NCBI GenBank assembly: GCA_900540895.1
Contig: UQHV01000014.1
Span: 4,922-68,921 of the forward strand
Origin: an uncultured Collinsella sp.
GTDB lineage: Bacteria; Actinomycetota; Coriobacteriia; Coriobacteriales; Coriobacteriaceae
Direction of reading: 5' to 3'
Length of the DNA stretch: 64,000 bases
Positions 17,515 to 27,792 of this stretch are shown here, piece after piece (positions within the stretch are counted from its first letter, which is position 1; every line of letters starts with the position of its first letter). The position numbers and the translations under genes were made by a program. The notes below the pieces were generated by a model. It ran no database searches, had not been told where the DNA came from, and was given only the letters and a program-made list of their open reading frames with translations.

Positions 17515-19077
17515 CTACTTGCCGTCGTCGTCCTCGGCTTCTTCTCTTGCATAGAGCTCCAGCATGCGGCGGCGGTATTCGTGCACGGCGAGCTTGGCGC
17601 GCTCCAGGCGGCGGCGCTCACGCGGAGTCAGCTTGGACGGGTCGACCTCGTCTCCATAGGTCTTATCGGCAAGCAGGTGCGCCGCGTCCACGATGCGGGC
17701 ATCGATGTGGCCGCTCGCTGCCTCGGCGGAAAGACGCTCGGCAATCGTATCGAGCGTAGGCAGGCCCTCGAATACGCGACCGTGCCCATGCGAGGTCAGC
17801 AGCTCGTGCTCGCGTGCGAGCAGGCTCGCCAAATCGTGATGGGCGCGCAGGATGTCGAGCGCATCGGATGGATGCTCGGCAACCTCTGCCACGGCAGCGA
17901 CCGGTGCGGCGTCGACCACGCGGTAGAAGAGCTGCGCGAGCAGCGGCATCAAGAACACCGTGATGGCGCCGGCGGCAACCATGACCGACGCAATATCTTG
18001 CGACAGCGCGCCCGCGTTGACGGCAACGCTTGTCACGGCAACGATGATCGGCAGAGCCGTGGTGCAGTACAGGGCCACGGTAATGCGACCATACGCCGAC
18101 ACATCTCGCGTCGCAGGGCAAATGCTCATAGAGATGAGAATGGGCACGGCGCGAATAATCAACAACGCCACGATAAAGCCCGCGAGCAAGCCCGGGCGCG
18201 ACGCCACAGCCGTCAGGTCGATCTTTGCGCCCGATACGGTAAAGAACACCGGAATCAAAAAGCCGTAGGCCAGGCCGTCGAGCTTGGTCTCGAGCGTATG
18301 GTTGCCCTCGGGGATGATATAGCGCAGGACAAAGCCGGCGGCAAAAGAACCCAACACGATGTCGAGATCAAAGACGGCAGAGAACGCCACGAGCGTGACC
18401 AGGATGAGCACCGTCAGGCGCACGAAGGTCTGCGACGTGGTGTCGGCGCGTTCCTCGATAAACGCAAAGAAGCGGCTGCCGACGCGCTTGGAGCGGCTTG
18501 GGACCACAGCCAGCAACACGCAAACCACCGCAAACAAGCCAAGGATTACGAGCGTTTGGATGCCAGTGCGGGCAGACAGCAGCACCGACATGGCGAGCAC
18601 GGGACCGAGCTCGCCCCAAGTGCCATACGCGAGAATCGAGTCGCCAACGCGCGTGCCGGCGAGCGAGCGCTCGCGCATGATGGGCACAAGCGTACCGAGC
18701 GCCGTGGAAGTAAGGGCAAGCGTCACGGCGATACCGTCGAAATGACTGACCGAGAACCACGGGGTAAAGCGCACGGCAAGCCAGGCGATACCAAACGTGA
18801 CGACCCACGTCGCCAAGCCGTAGCGCCCCTCCACACCCGTGATGCTCTTGGGGTCGATCTCAAAGCCGGCAAGCAGGAACAAAAAGGCCAGGCCGAGCTC
18901 GGACACGAGCGAGACCTCGGCATCTACATGGATAATGTCGAGCATATGGGGTCCCAGCACCGCGCCGAACACGAGCAAAAAGACCGTCTCGGGAACGGGC
19001 TTTCCGGGAATCGCCGAGGCGATGAAAGGACTCGCAAAGGCCACGAGTGCAATGATGGCGAGTGAAACGAATGCCAT
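17515..19077 (-). CDS. Cation:proton antiporter, CPA2 (Kef-like) family
   Basis: 520 residues. About the first 390 form 11-13 membrane segments with features of the Na+/H+ exchanger fold (VFGAVLGPH, LFLLAGFEIDP, LALTSTALGTLVPIM, GSFAAGFVLRYI). The remaining roughly 130 residues are a charged, helical cytoplasmic tail (DILRAHHDLASLLAREHELL and a basic end), with no recognisable RCK/TrkA nucleotide-binding domain. Likely exchanges K+ or Na+ for protons. It converges on the SDR gene across the palindrome array. Confidence 0.85.
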   Translation of the reverse strand: MAFVSLAIIALVAFASPFIASAIPGKPVPETVFLLVFGAVLGPHMLDIIHVDAEVSLVSELGLAFLFLLAGFEIDPKSITGVEGRYGLATWVVTFGIAWLAVRFTPWFSVSHFDGIAVTLALTSTALGTLVPIMRERSLAGTRVGDSILAYGTWGELGPVLAMSVLLSARTGIQTLVILGLFAVVCVLLAVVPSRSKRVGSRFFAFIEERADTTSQTFVRLTVLILVTLVAFSAVFDLDIVLGSFAAGFVLRYIIPEGNHTLETKLDGLAYGFLIPVFFTVSGAKIDLTAVASRPGLLAGFIVALLIIRAVPILISMSICPATRDVSAYGRITVALYCTTALPIIVAVTSVAVNAGALSQDIASVMVAAGAITVFLMPLLAQLFYRVVDAAPVAAVAEVAEHPSDALDILRAHHDLASLLAREHELLTSHGHGRVFEGLPTLDTIAERLSAEAASGHIDARIVDAAHLLADKTYGDEVDPSKLTPRERRRLERAKLAVHEYRRRMLELYAREEAEDDDGK

Positions 19078-19261
19078 GTGATGCCTTTCTCTTGTTTGCG
19101 CTTCACTGTAGCACCCTCGCCGTCCTCAACGCGCCGCGAGCTGTCGTATCATAGTGAGGTTTACAAACATGTGGCTCAAGGCGACCGCAGGGCAGACCCC
19201 GCAAACCGACCGTTGCCGCATACCGTACCGTACGCCCAACCGATCAGGAAGGCAGGAACCA

Positions 19262-22200
19262 ATGGTCTCTCGTATCTACGTGGAGAAGAAACCCGGGTTC
19301 GACGTCGAGGCTCAGCAGCTCAAGGGCGAGCTGACCGAGATTCTCGGCATCAAGGGCATCGAGGCCCTGAGGATCATCAACCGCTACGACGTCGAGGGCA
19401 TCGACGAGGAGCTTTTCCGCTCCTGCGTGCCGACCGTCTTTAGCGAGCCCCAGGTCGATGTGACCTACGACGAGCTCCCCGCAAGCGATGGCGCCGTCTT
19501 TGCCGTCGAATTCCTGCCTGGCCAGTTTGACCAGCGCGCTGACTCCGCCAGCGAGTGCGTGCAGCTCATCAGCCAGGGCGAGCGCCCCGCCGTGCGCTCC
19601 GCCAAGGTCTATATGATCTCGGGCGCCCTGGACGAGGCCGCCATCGAGGCCATCAAGCACTACGTGGTGAACCCCGTCGAGGCGCGCATCGCCTCGCTCG
19701 ACCTGCCCGAGACGTTGCACATTGAGACACCCGAGCCGCAGCCTGTCGAAGTGCTCGACGGTTTCCGCGAGCTCGACGAGGCCGGCCTTGCCGCCTTTAT
19801 CACCGAGCGCGGCCTTGCCATGGACGAGGCGGACATCGCCTTCTGCCAGCAGTACTTCCGCGATGAGGATCGCGACCCCACCATCACCGAGATCCGCGTG
19901 ATCGACACCTATTGGTCCGACCACTGCCGCCACACCACCTTCGGCACCGTCCTGGACGACGTGACAATCGACGACGCCGTGGTGCAGCAAGCCTTCGACC
20001 GCTACATGGAGATGCGCCACGAGCTCGGTCGCGACGCCAAGCCCGTCTGCCTCATGGACATGGGCACCATCGGCGCCAAGTACCTTAAGAAGACCGGCGT
20101 CATGACCGATGTCGATGAGTCCGAGGAGATCAACGCCTGCACCGTCAAGGTGAAGGTCGATGTCGACGGCGAGGACCAGGACTGGCTGTTCCTCTTTAAG
20201 AACGAGACCCACAACCACCCGACCGAGATCGAGCCCTTCGGCGGTGCCGCCACCTGCGTGGGCGGCGCTATCCGCGACCCGCTCTCGGGCCGCAGCTATG
20301 TGTACCAGGCCATGCGCGTCACCGGCGCCGGCGACCCCACCGTCCCGGTTTCCGAGACGCTCGAGGGCAAGCTGCCGCAGCGCAAGCTCGTGACCACCGC
20401 TGCCGCCGGCTACTCCAGCTACGGCAACCAGATCGGCCTTGCCACCGGTCAGGTTAATGAACTCTATCACCCCGGTTACGTGGCCAAGCGCATGGAAGTT
20501 GGCGCCGTCGTGGGCGCCACCCCGGCAAACCACGTTCGTCGCGAGTGCCCCGCCCCCACCGACAAGATCATCCTGCTGGGTGGTCGCACCGGCCGTGACG
20601 GCATCGGTGGCGCCACCGGCTCCTCAAAGACCCAGAACACCGAGTCCATCGAGACCTCGGGTGCCGAGGTCCAGAAGGGCAACGCCCCGGTCGAGCGCAA
20701 GCTGCAGCGTCTGTTCCGCCGCGGCGACGCCTGCCGTCTGATCAAGCGCTGCAACGACTTTGGCGCCGGCGGCGTCTCGGTCGCCGTGGGTGAGCTTGCC
20801 GACGGCCTGTATGTCGACCTTGACACCGTGACCAAGAAGTACGACGACCTGGATGGCACCGAGCTCGCCATTTCCGAGTCCCAGGAGCGCATGGCTTGCG
20901 CCGTCGCCGACGGTGACGTCGAGGAGTTCATGGGCTACGCCGCCGAGGAGAACCTGGAGGCAACCGTTATCGCCGAGGTTACCGCCGAGCCGCGCATGCG
21001 CATGGCATGGAACGGCGTCGCCATCGTCGATCTGTCCCGCGAGTTCCTCAACTCCAACGGTGCACCCAAGCACCAGGTCGCCCACGTCTGCGCCCGCAGC
21101 GTGTGGCAGCCCAGCTGGGCCGGCACCACACTTGCCGAGCGCATGACCTCGCTCGTCACCGATCTTAACGTCGCCTCCAACAAGGGCCTTTCCGAGCGCT
21201 TCGACTCCACCATCGGTGCCGCAACCGTGCTTATGCCTTTTGGCGGCAAGACGCAGCTCACCCCGAGCTCGGCCATGGTCGCCAAGTTCCCCGTAGACGG
21301 CGAGACCACCACGGCAAGCGCCATGGCGTGGGGCTTCAACCCCTACCTGATGGAGGCCGACCAGTTTGCAGGCGCCTACCTGTCCGTGGTCGAGTCCATC
21401 GCCAAGCTCGTTGCCGCCGGCTTTGAGCACAAACGCGCCTATCTCTCCTTCCAGGAATACTTTGAGCGCCTGCGCACCGAGGCCGAGCGTTGGGGCAAGC
21501 CCATGGCAGCCGTCCTGGGTGCCCTTATGGCCCAGGTCGACCTGGGTGCCGGTGCCATCGGCGGCAAGGACTCTATGAGCGGTTCGTTTGAGGACGAGGC
21601 CGGCGAGCTCAACGTTCCGCCGACCCTGATCAGCTTCGCTGTCGCCGTGGGCAAGGCGGCCCGCGCCGTCTCCCCCGAGTTCAAGGGCCTCACGCACCGC
21701 GTCGTCCGCATCGCCCCCGCCACCTATGGCCAGGACTACCGTCCCGATGCCCAGCAGCTGCTCGCCGCATTTGACGCCGTCGAGGCGCTCACCGCCGCCG
21801 GCGACGCCCTGGCCGTCTCCACGCCCGGCTACGGCTGCGGCGCCGAGAGCCTCTTTAAGATGTGCGTCGGTAACCAGATCGGTATCGAGCTTGCCGAGGA
21901 TGTAGACGTGGAGAGCCTCTTCACCCCGTTCTATGGCAGCTTTATCGTCGAGCTCGCCGAGGATGCCGAGCTGCCCGAGGTCGCCGACGGCGTTGTCGTC
22001 GAGCCCCTGGGCACCACCGTCGAGGGTTATGTCATCGATACCGGCTCCGAAGTCATCGAGCTCTCCGAGCTCCAGGAGGCCTGGGAGAGCGGCATCGAGG
22101 GCGTCTTTGCCTACCGCAGCGCCGGCGAGTCCGCCGAGGTCGAGACCATCGACTTCCGTGCCAAGGATATCCACGTGTACGGCGGCGCCAAGATCGCCCG

Positions 22201-23008
22201 CCCGCGCGTGGTAATCCCCGTGTTCCCCGGCAACAACTGCGAGTACGATAGCGCCCGCGCTTTCCGCGCCGCCGGCGCCGAGGTCGACACCTTCGTGATC
22301 AACAACCTCACGCCCGAGGCCGTCGCCGAGAGCACCCACGAGCTTGCCCGCCGCATCCGTGCAAGCCAGATCGTCATGATCCCCGGCGGCTTCTCGGGCG
22401 GCGACGAGCCCGATGGCTCCGCCAAGTTCATCACGGCGTTCTTCCGCGCTCCCGAGGTCACCGAGGCAGTCCGCGACCTGCTCAAGGCCCGCGACGGCCT
22501 GATGCTGGGCATCTGCAACGGCTTCCAGGCCCTGATCAAGCTCGGTCTGGTGCCCTACGGCGACATCGTCGACGCCACGCCTGATGCGCCCACGCTTACG
22601 TTCAACACCATCGGTCGCCATCAGAGCCGTCTGGTGCGCACCCGTATCTCGTCCAACCTGTCCCCGTGGCTGTCGCAGTGCAGCCTGGACGACCCCTACA
22701 CCGTCGCCATCAGCCACGGCGAGGGCCGCTTTGTCGCCAACGACGAAGTGCTCGCCCAGCTGATCGCCAACGGCCAGGTCGCCACGCAGTACGTGGGCGA
22801 GGACGGCAAGCCCAGCATGGACCTTTCCGTCAACCCCAACGGCTCCGCACTCGCCATCGAGGGCATCACGAGCCCCGACGGCCGCGTCCTGGGCAAGATG
22901 GGCCATGCCGAGCGTCGCGGCGACAACCTGTACCGCAACGTGCCCGAGCATGTCCCCGGCGATAAGTTCATGCCGATCTTTGAGAGCGGCGTGGCCTACT
23001 TCGCTTAA
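19262..23008 (+). CDS. purL: Phosphoribosylformylglycinamidine synthase, single-chain PurL
   Basis: 1248 residues. Makes FGAM from FGAR, glutamine and ATP, step four of purine synthesis. The synthetase part contains HNHPTEIEPFGGAATC and a second AIR-synthase-like half (FGAGGVSVAVGELADGL). The C-terminal 260 residues are a glutaminase: FPGNNCEYDSARAFR, IPGGFSGGDE, the nucleophile in GICNGFQ (C1085) and a GHAER end that supplies His and Glu. This is the single-chain arrangement rather than the separate purS/purL/purQ set usual in Gram-positive bacteria. ATG 19262 is preceded by AGGAAGG; the longer frame upstream is not conserved-looking. Confidence 0.95.
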   Translation: MVSRIYVEKKPGFDVEAQQLKGELTEILGIKGIEALRIINRYDVEGIDEELFRSCVPTVFSEPQVDVTYDELPASDGAVFAVEFLPGQFDQRADSASECVQLISQGERPAVRSAKVYMISGALDEAAIEAIKHYVVNPVEARIASLDLPETLHIETPEPQPVEVLDGFRELDEAGLAAFITERGLAMDEADIAFCQQYFRDEDRDPTITEIRVIDTYWSDHCRHTTFGTVLDDVTIDDAVVQQAFDRYMEMRHELGRDAKPVCLMDMGTIGAKYLKKTGVMTDVDESEEINACTVKVKVDVDGEDQDWLFLFKNETHNHPTEIEPFGGAATCVGGAIRDPLSGRSYVYQAMRVTGAGDPTVPVSETLEGKLPQRKLVTTAAAGYSSYGNQIGLATGQVNELYHPGYVAKRMEVGAVVGATPANHVRRECPAPTDKIILLGGRTGRDGIGGATGSSKTQNTESIETSGAEVQKGNAPVERKLQRLFRRGDACRLIKRCNDFGAGGVSVAVGELADGLYVDLDTVTKKYDDLDGTELAISESQERMACAVADGDVEEFMGYAAEENLEATVIAEVTAEPRMRMAWNGVAIVDLSREFLNSNGAPKHQVAHVCARSVWQPSWAGTTLAERMTSLVTDLNVASNKGLSERFDSTIGAATVLMPFGGKTQLTPSSAMVAKFPVDGETTTASAMAWGFNPYLMEADQFAGAYLSVVESIAKLVAAGFEHKRAYLSFQEYFERLRTEAERWGKPMAAVLGALMAQVDLGAGAIGGKDSMSGSFEDEAGELNVPPTLISFAVAVGKAARAVSPEFKGLTHRVVRIAPATYGQDYRPDAQQLLAAFDAVEALTAAGDALAVSTPGYGCGAESLFKMCVGNQIGIELAEDVDVESLFTPFYGSFIVELAEDAELPEVADGVVVEPLGTTVEGYVIDTGSEVIELSELQEAWESGIEGVFAYRSAGESAEVETIDFRAKDIHVYGGAKIARPRVVIPVFPGNNCEYDSARAFRAAGAEVDTFVINNLTPEAVAESTHELARRIRASQIVMIPGGFSGGDEPDGSAKFITAFFRAPEVTEAVRDLLKARDGLMLGICNGFQALIKLGLVPYGDIVDATPDAPTLTFNTIGRHQSRLVRTRISSNLSPWLSQCSLDDPYTVAISHGEGRFVANDEVLAQLIANGQVATQYVGEDGKPSMDLSVNPNGSALAIEGITSPDGRVLGKMGHAERRGDNLYRNVPEHVPGDKFMPIFESGVAYFA

Positions 23009-23044
23009 TGCGTCCCATCGGGTACAATCCTCTCGGGTAACAAC

Positions 23045-23081
23045 ACCCGCCACCGGTACACCCGGTGGCGGGTTCTTTTTT
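23045..23081 (+). terminator. Intrinsic terminator after purL
   Basis: 12-bp GC-rich stem (23045-23056 with 23062-23073) followed by TCTTTTTT. A TACAAT hexamer just upstream (23023-23028) could be a -10 element, in which case its transcript would run straight into this hairpin. Confidence 0.85.
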
Positions 23082-23106
23082 GCTTCGCGCATACAGGAAG
23101 GACATC

Positions 23107-24042
23107 ATGGAAAGCCGCAAGCCGTATCTCGCCACCCTGCCCGGACTCGTCCTGGGCTGCCTCGTCTGCTGTGCGCTCTGGGGGTCGGCTTTCCCCTGCA
23201 TCAAGATCGGTTACGAGCTCTTTGGCATCCCCGCGCACGATAGCGCCTCGCAGCTGCTCTTTGCAGGTTTGCGCTTTACGCTTGCCGGCGCCCTGGTTAT
23301 CGTTGGGATGAGCACGGCCCAGCGCCGCCCCCTCGTTCCGCAGGCTCGCGACATCCAGCCCATCTTTATCCTGTCGCTCTTCCAGACTATCGGGCAATAC
23401 TTCTTTTTCTACCTGGGACTCTCGCGCGCCAGCGCCATGTCGAGTTCCATCATCGAGGCCAGCGCCAACTTCCTCGCAATCCTCTTTGCCGCTCTGGCGT
23501 TTCGCACCGAGAAGCTCAATACGGCCAAGGTGCTTGGCTGTGTGCTGGGCTTTGCCGGCGTCGCGCTCGTCAACCTTTCGGGCGCGGACGGCACCTTTGG
23601 CTTTACGGTCGACGGCGAGGGCTTTATCTTGGCTTCCACCGTTGCGGGCGCTCTGTCGACCTGCCTCATTGGCATCTTCTCGCGCGAGCATGACGGCGTC
23701 TTGCTCGCCGGCTGGCAGTTCTTGGTCGGCGGCCTGGTCCTTACCGCCATCGGGTTTTTGATGGGCGGCGCGCTATCCCCCACCGAAATCGCCCCCGCCA
23801 TCGCGCTCATCATTTATATGGCACTCATTTCCGCCGTCGCGTACTCGCTGTGGTCGCGCCTGCTTGCCGTCAACCCCGTCAGCCGCGTCTCGGTCTTTGG
23901 GTTTATGAACCCCGTCTTTGGTGTGGTGCTGAGCGCGCTGCTGCTCGGCGAGGGCGCTGGCACGAGCCCCATTACCGTACTTGTTGCCCTGCTGTTGGTC
24001 TGCGGCGGCATCATCATCGTCAACAAACCCAAAAAAGCCTAG
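23107..24042 (+). CDS. DMT-superfamily (EamA) transporter
   Basis: 311 residues with ten predicted membrane helices in two EamA repeats (first near 10-150, second near 165-305). WGSAFPCIKIGYE near residue 20 and the duplicated GFAGVALVN / FGFMNPVFGVVLSALLLGE stretches are typical. Members usually export amino acids or related metabolites; substrate unknown. ATG 23107 follows AGGAAGG; the longer frame overlaps the purL terminator. Confidence 0.85.
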   Translation: MESRKPYLATLPGLVLGCLVCCALWGSAFPCIKIGYELFGIPAHDSASQLLFAGLRFTLAGALVIVGMSTAQRRPLVPQARDIQPIFILSLFQTIGQYFFFYLGLSRASAMSSSIIEASANFLAILFAALAFRTEKLNTAKVLGCVLGFAGVALVNLSGADGTFGFTVDGEGFILASTVAGALSTCLIGIFSREHDGVLLAGWQFLVGGLVLTAIGFLMGGALSPTEIAPAIALIIYMALISAVAYSLWSRLLAVNPVSRVSVFGFMNPVFGVVLSALLLGEGAGTSPITVLVALLLVCGGIIIVNKPKKA

Positions 24043-24189
24043 CGAGTTCACCTTTTTAGAGAGGATGTTCGCAAACTTTAGCTTAATGGAGCACACTGGT
24101 TCTCGTTGATTTTGTACCGAGTCGCGGCGGCAGACGCCCGTCTCGCCGCACCGCGCCTGGGCATTATGGCCGGTGGCCCCCACAAACGT

Positions 24190-24232
24190 AAAAGGGGCGC
24201 ACGACCATCGCAACGGTCGTGCGCCCCTTTTT
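24190..24232. terminator. Bidirectional terminator between convergent genes
   Basis: 13-bp perfect stem (24194-24206 with 24215-24227), AAAA before and TTTTT after. It serves the DMT transporter on plus and the GGDEF gene on minus. Confidence 0.9.
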
Positions 24233-25375
24233 CTAGCGAACCTTGATGCCGGATTTCTTTTTGGCGTCCTTGATGCGATAGAGCTCCGCATCGGCAGCGC
24301 GCAGAAGCTCTTGCCACGTGTTGATCCCATCGCCGTAGCGCGCGTAGCCGATAGACATTCGAAGCGAGTAGGGTGTCTCGGCGCGCGAGAGCTCGTTATT
24401 GATCGCCGAACACAGGCGGATAATGTCGTGCTCCGTCACCCCCTTCTGCAGTACGACGAACTCATCACCGCCATAGCGCGCAATAAAGCCGCCGGACGGC
24501 GAACAGACGTCCTTGAGTACTGCGGAAACAACCTGAAGAGCATGGTCACCCTCCACATGTCCATAGCGATCGTTAATCTGCTTAAAGCCGTCAGCATCCA
24601 TCATAAGCAGATATACATCTTCGGCCTGATCCACATTTGAAAAGAGCGACAGCATATAGGTCTCAAAACGGTTGCGATTGTTGAGGCCAGTCAACGGGTC
24701 GGTCGAGATCAGCTGCTCCTGGTAGATGATGTAGAGCAGCAGGATGCTCAGCGTTATACCGACACAAAGGCCCGGTACCGAAAACAAAACCTGGAAGGTA
24801 CCGTCCACCAGAGCGGGAACCACAAAAAAGGCGAGGGTGCGATAAATGGCCTTCGTTTGCAGACTTTCGACTTTTCGAGCCTGAATAAAGGCATGCAAGG
24901 ACGTATATATGATGTAGCAGTAGCTAACGATAGGTTGAATCATATAAAGCTCTCCGCGACGATATACGCCCCGCGCATCGATATAGAACATAGCGTGCGT
25001 CCAGTAGCTGGTAAATGCCAGCACGACCACCAATACGGTTGGCAACGTCACGATCGCAACCCTATAGCGCGCGGTCAGAAGGCGAGAGCCCTGCACTGTC
25101 TCGGAATAGAAAAACCAAATGAGGCACGCGATGGCGAACAGCGAAAACGAGACCGCGTTGGAAATCCAGTTGGCCGTGATGCCTACGGGAGTGCTCACGC
25201 CGTCCGAGAGCGTCCAGATCATATCGAAGAAAATGTAGGCAGCAGACGTGTAGCCCAGCATGCTAAACAAAAGCTGCTGGGTGCTCGAGAACAGGGAGCG
25301 ACGGCTTCGTGCGGCAAGCCCGACAAGAACAATCATGCATAACAGGAATATCTCGATCTTGAGTGCCTTAACCAC
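24233..25375 (-). CDS. Membrane-anchored diguanylate cyclase (GGDEF)
   Basis: 380 residues: about seven membrane segments in the first 210 residues, then a GGDEF domain beginning at STDPLTGLNNRNRFE. The active-site motif RYGGDEF is intact and MMDADGFKQIND carries the metal-binding aspartates, so it should make c-di-GMP. The usual RxxD inhibitory site five residues before GGDEF is not evident. No EAL or PilZ gene is nearby. I start at GTG 25375, which has AAGGGAGGG at good spacing. Confidence 0.88.
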   Translation of the reverse strand: MVKALKIEIFLLCMIVLVGLAARSRRSLFSSTQQLLFSMLGYTSAAYIFFDMIWTLSDGVSTPVGITANWISNAVSFSLFAIACLIWFFYSETVQGSRLLTARYRVAIVTLPTVLVVVLAFTSYWTHAMFYIDARGVYRRGELYMIQPIVSYCYIIYTSLHAFIQARKVESLQTKAIYRTLAFFVVPALVDGTFQVLFSVPGLCVGITLSILLLYIIYQEQLISTDPLTGLNNRNRFETYMLSLFSNVDQAEDVYLLMMDADGFKQINDRYGHVEGDHALQVVSAVLKDVCSPSGGFIARYGGDEFVVLQKGVTEHDIIRLCSAINNELSRAETPYSLRMSIGYARYGDGINTWQELLRAADAELYRIKDAKKKSGIKVR

Positions 25376-25474
25376 TAGACGCCCTCCCTTCAATATCCAA
25401 GTGGTCAGAATCGCCCGATTCGTGTCTGGGCAATAAACACCCCTTACTCCGCAGGGGTAAAGGGAATAATAGCA

Positions 25475-25518
25475 GAGCGCCCGAACGTTGCTGCAGAACA
25501 GTCATCGTTCGGGCGCTC
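25475..25518 (-). terminator. Hairpin after kdgT
   Basis: Perfect 13-bp stem (25475-25487 with 25506-25518), 18-base loop, only a weak T run on the minus strand. Likely ends kdgT transcription. Confidence 0.6.
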
Positions 25519-25563
25519 AAACGGCGCGAGTTGCACGCCGGCATCATTGATGGGTATCGATTA

Positions 25564-26586
25564 CTACTCGCCATCAATATCGATCGCGACGGCCTCCTCG
25601 ATGGCCTCGACACCGGCAGGCGACAGATCCTCCTTGCCTTGGCAGAACTTCTTGTCGACCCAGCCGGTCAGAATCGGGGCCATGATTGCCGTGATGATGA
25701 CGGCGGTGGCGATCTGCGCATACGCGGTGGGCGCAAGCTCGGCATAGCGCGGAGCGACCTCAGCGAGGGCGACCGGCGTGGTCATAGCCGTGCCGGCGAT
25801 AGTGGAGCAGGCAACGGCCGCCTTGCCGTTACCACCGCACAGGCGCTCGAACGCAAAGGTGATGGGGCCGACAATAAAGAGTGTGATGAGACCCAGCAAG
25901 ATACCGGAAATACCGCCGGTGATAAAGCTCGACAGGCTCATGGACGCACCGAGCTGAAAACCAATTACAGCGATCGCGGGATTGGCGCCGGGAACCAGCA
26001 GGTTCTTGATAAACGGGAACAAGTTGCCCAGGACCATGCCGATAACAAGCGGCAGGATGGATCCGATGATGGTGCCGACGGGGATGTTGGCGAGACCCGA
26101 AACACCAAGGATGATCATCGTGACGGCGGGGCCGGCCGTAAAGAACAGGATACCGACAGCGCCCTGCTCGGACTCATCGCCGAACTCGCCCATGATGCCC
26201 GTATAGAGCGCCATGTTGCAAAACGTAATGCCGCCGATGATGGAAACCGAGCTCAGGCCTAAAAAGTTATCGTTAAAGAAGTACGCGACGCCCAGACCCA
26301 GCGCGGCTGCCACTACAAGCTTAGGAATCAGCACGACGATGCCGGTCTTGATGGCACCCGGTGTGGACTTAAAGCTGATGCCGGCGCCCACAAACAGCAA
26401 GATCGCGGCAACGATGGTGTTGGAGCCGCCGCGGCAGGCTGCCGTAAAGAAGCCGCCGATCTCAAAGACCTGTGGGCAGAAGGTATTGAGCAAAAGGCCG
26501 ACGATCATCGGGTAGATCATGATGTCACCCGGGATGCGCGGTACCTTGAATTTCTTTTGCTCGTTGGCGGTCGCTCCCTGTGCCAT
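25564..26586 (-). CDS. kdgT: 2-keto-3-deoxygluconate permease family transporter
   Basis: 340 residues, about ten hydrophobic segments. The pattern PRIPGDIMIYPMIVGLLLNT near residue 16, FVGAGISFKSTPGA, GITFCNMALYTGIMGEFGD and STIAGTAMTTPVALAEVAP fits the KdgT family, which imports 2-keto-3-deoxygluconate with protons. No KDG kinase or aldolase gene is next to it, so the substrate may differ. ATG 26586 follows AAAAGGGGG. Confidence 0.85.
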   Translation of the reverse strand: MAQGATANEQKKFKVPRIPGDIMIYPMIVGLLLNTFCPQVFEIGGFFTAACRGGSNTIVAAILLFVGAGISFKSTPGAIKTGIVVLIPKLVVAAALGLGVAYFFNDNFLGLSSVSIIGGITFCNMALYTGIMGEFGDESEQGAVGILFFTAGPAVTMIILGVSGLANIPVGTIIGSILPLVIGMVLGNLFPFIKNLLVPGANPAIAVIGFQLGASMSLSSFITGGISGILLGLITLFIVGPITFAFERLCGGNGKAAVACSTIAGTAMTTPVALAEVAPRYAELAPTAYAQIATAVIITAIMAPILTGWVDKKFCQGKEDLSPAGVEAIEEAVAIDIDGE

Positions 26587-26726
26587 GAAACCCCCTTTTC
26601 CGCTGACGCAGAACAAAAGCCCACGTCACGCTTTGCTACAGTAAAGTTTGACCATGGTACCAGAAGAAGCAGACCGCCTCGGTGGGAAATTGGATTCGTT
26701 GGCCGGAATGAAAACGCGTCCTGCTC

Positions 26727-27050
26727 TTATACGAGGCTCAAAACGATATAGAGCACGATGCCCGAAACACAGCACCATAGCATCGACTTTGTCTTGATTG
26801 CCACCGCCACGACGCCGGCAGCCGCAATCCAGAGAATCAAGCCCTGCCACAAGCCGGCGTCAAAAGCGCCAGGGCTTATCAAATCGTTAGCAACCAGTGC
26901 CGCGAAGGCGGCGGGCGGGATATAACCCAAGGCCTCGGTAACGCGGGGCGACAGCGTTCTCCCGCGCAAAGCAAACGCCGGGGCAATGCGGAAAAATGCG
27001 ATAGCCGCCCATGACGACAGCCACAGGACCAAAAACTCATTAACGGGCAT
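26727..27050 (-). CDS. azlD: Branched-chain amino acid exporter small subunit AzlD
   Basis: 107 residues, four hydrophobic segments; the sequence FLVLWLSSWAAIAFFRIAPAF and the GYIPPAAFAALV stretch match AzlD. It acts with AzlC as a two-component exporter of branched-chain amino acids. The start overlaps the azlC end by 11 bases with GAAGGAAGGGG in front, so translation is coupled. Confidence 0.85.
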   Translation of the reverse strand: MPVNEFLVLWLSSWAAIAFFRIAPAFALRGRTLSPRVTEALGYIPPAAFAALVANDLISPGAFDAGLWQGLILWIAAAGVVAVAIKTKSMLWCCVSGIVLYIVLSLV

Positions 27051-27732
27051 CGCAAGCGCCCCTTCCTTCGGCGAGAGCATCGCACGCAAGCGCCGCGACA
27101 ACGCCGACGAGCACGCTTACCGGCACGGCGATATTCGTCCACCCCAAGAGCTTGCATATGGCGACGGACACCGCAGCCAAAACGGCAGCTACGATATTGC
27201 CGCGCGACAGTCGCTGCGAAAAGAGCAGGCAGATAAAGAGCGATGTGCAGACAAAACCCGCAATAGCGGTGGGAGCATCGACAACGGCACCGACGATGGC
27301 GCCCGTCGTACACGAAACGCCCCATGTTGCGATGAGGATCACGTTGAGCACAAAGGACTCGAGCGGACCCCAATCCTCCCCTTCAACCAATTTGCCAAGC
27401 GAGATGCCATATGCCTCCTCGGTAAGTGTCGCGGCAACAGCCAGCGTCTGACGCTTCGAGGCACCCCTCAGATGCGGTGCGATCGATGCCGAGTAAAGTG
27501 CAAAGCGCGAGGAGATTGCGGCGACGCTCGCGACGATCGATGCCGCAGGCACACCTGCCAGCCACAGATTGCAGATCATAAACTGCCCGCTGCCCGTCAC
27601 GAACGTGCTGCTCAGAGCAAAAACCATCCAGGGTTCCATTCCCGTCTGCGCCATGATCATTCCGCACGGCGCGGCTATCGCAACATAGGTAAGCATCACC
27701 GGCCAGATGGTTTTAACGATTTTGAGCACCAT
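27040..27732 (-). CDS. azlC: Branched-chain amino acid exporter large subunit AzlC
   Basis: 230 residues, several membrane helices. IAAPCGMIMAQTGMEPWMVF, VTGSGQFMICNLWLAG and EEAYGISLG are AzlC features. ATG 27732 is preceded by GAGGAACG. First gene of azlCD. An export system for the same substrates that LivKHMGF imports. Confidence 0.88.
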   Translation of the reverse strand: MVLKIVKTIWPVMLTYVAIAAPCGMIMAQTGMEPWMVFALSSTFVTGSGQFMICNLWLAGVPAASIVASVAAISSRFALYSASIAPHLRGASKRQTLAVAATLTEEAYGISLGKLVEGEDWGPLESFVLNVILIATWGVSCTTGAIVGAVVDAPTAIAGFVCTSLFICLLFSQRLSRGNIVAAVLAAVSVAICKLLGWTNIAVPVSVLVGVVAALACDALAEGRGACDAR

Positions 27733-27792
27733 AGCGTTCCTCGTCCCGACAAGCTTTCCGAGCCGCATTCAACGACGCGGCAGAATCATCGC

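Noticed and set aside
19244..20533. Long minus-strand open frame opposite purL
   Set aside because: A shadow of purL caused by high GC; no ribosome binding site or family motif, while purL is unmistakable.
20624..23092. 822-codon minus-strand open frame opposite purL
   Set aside because: Antisense shadow with biased composition and no recognisable domain.
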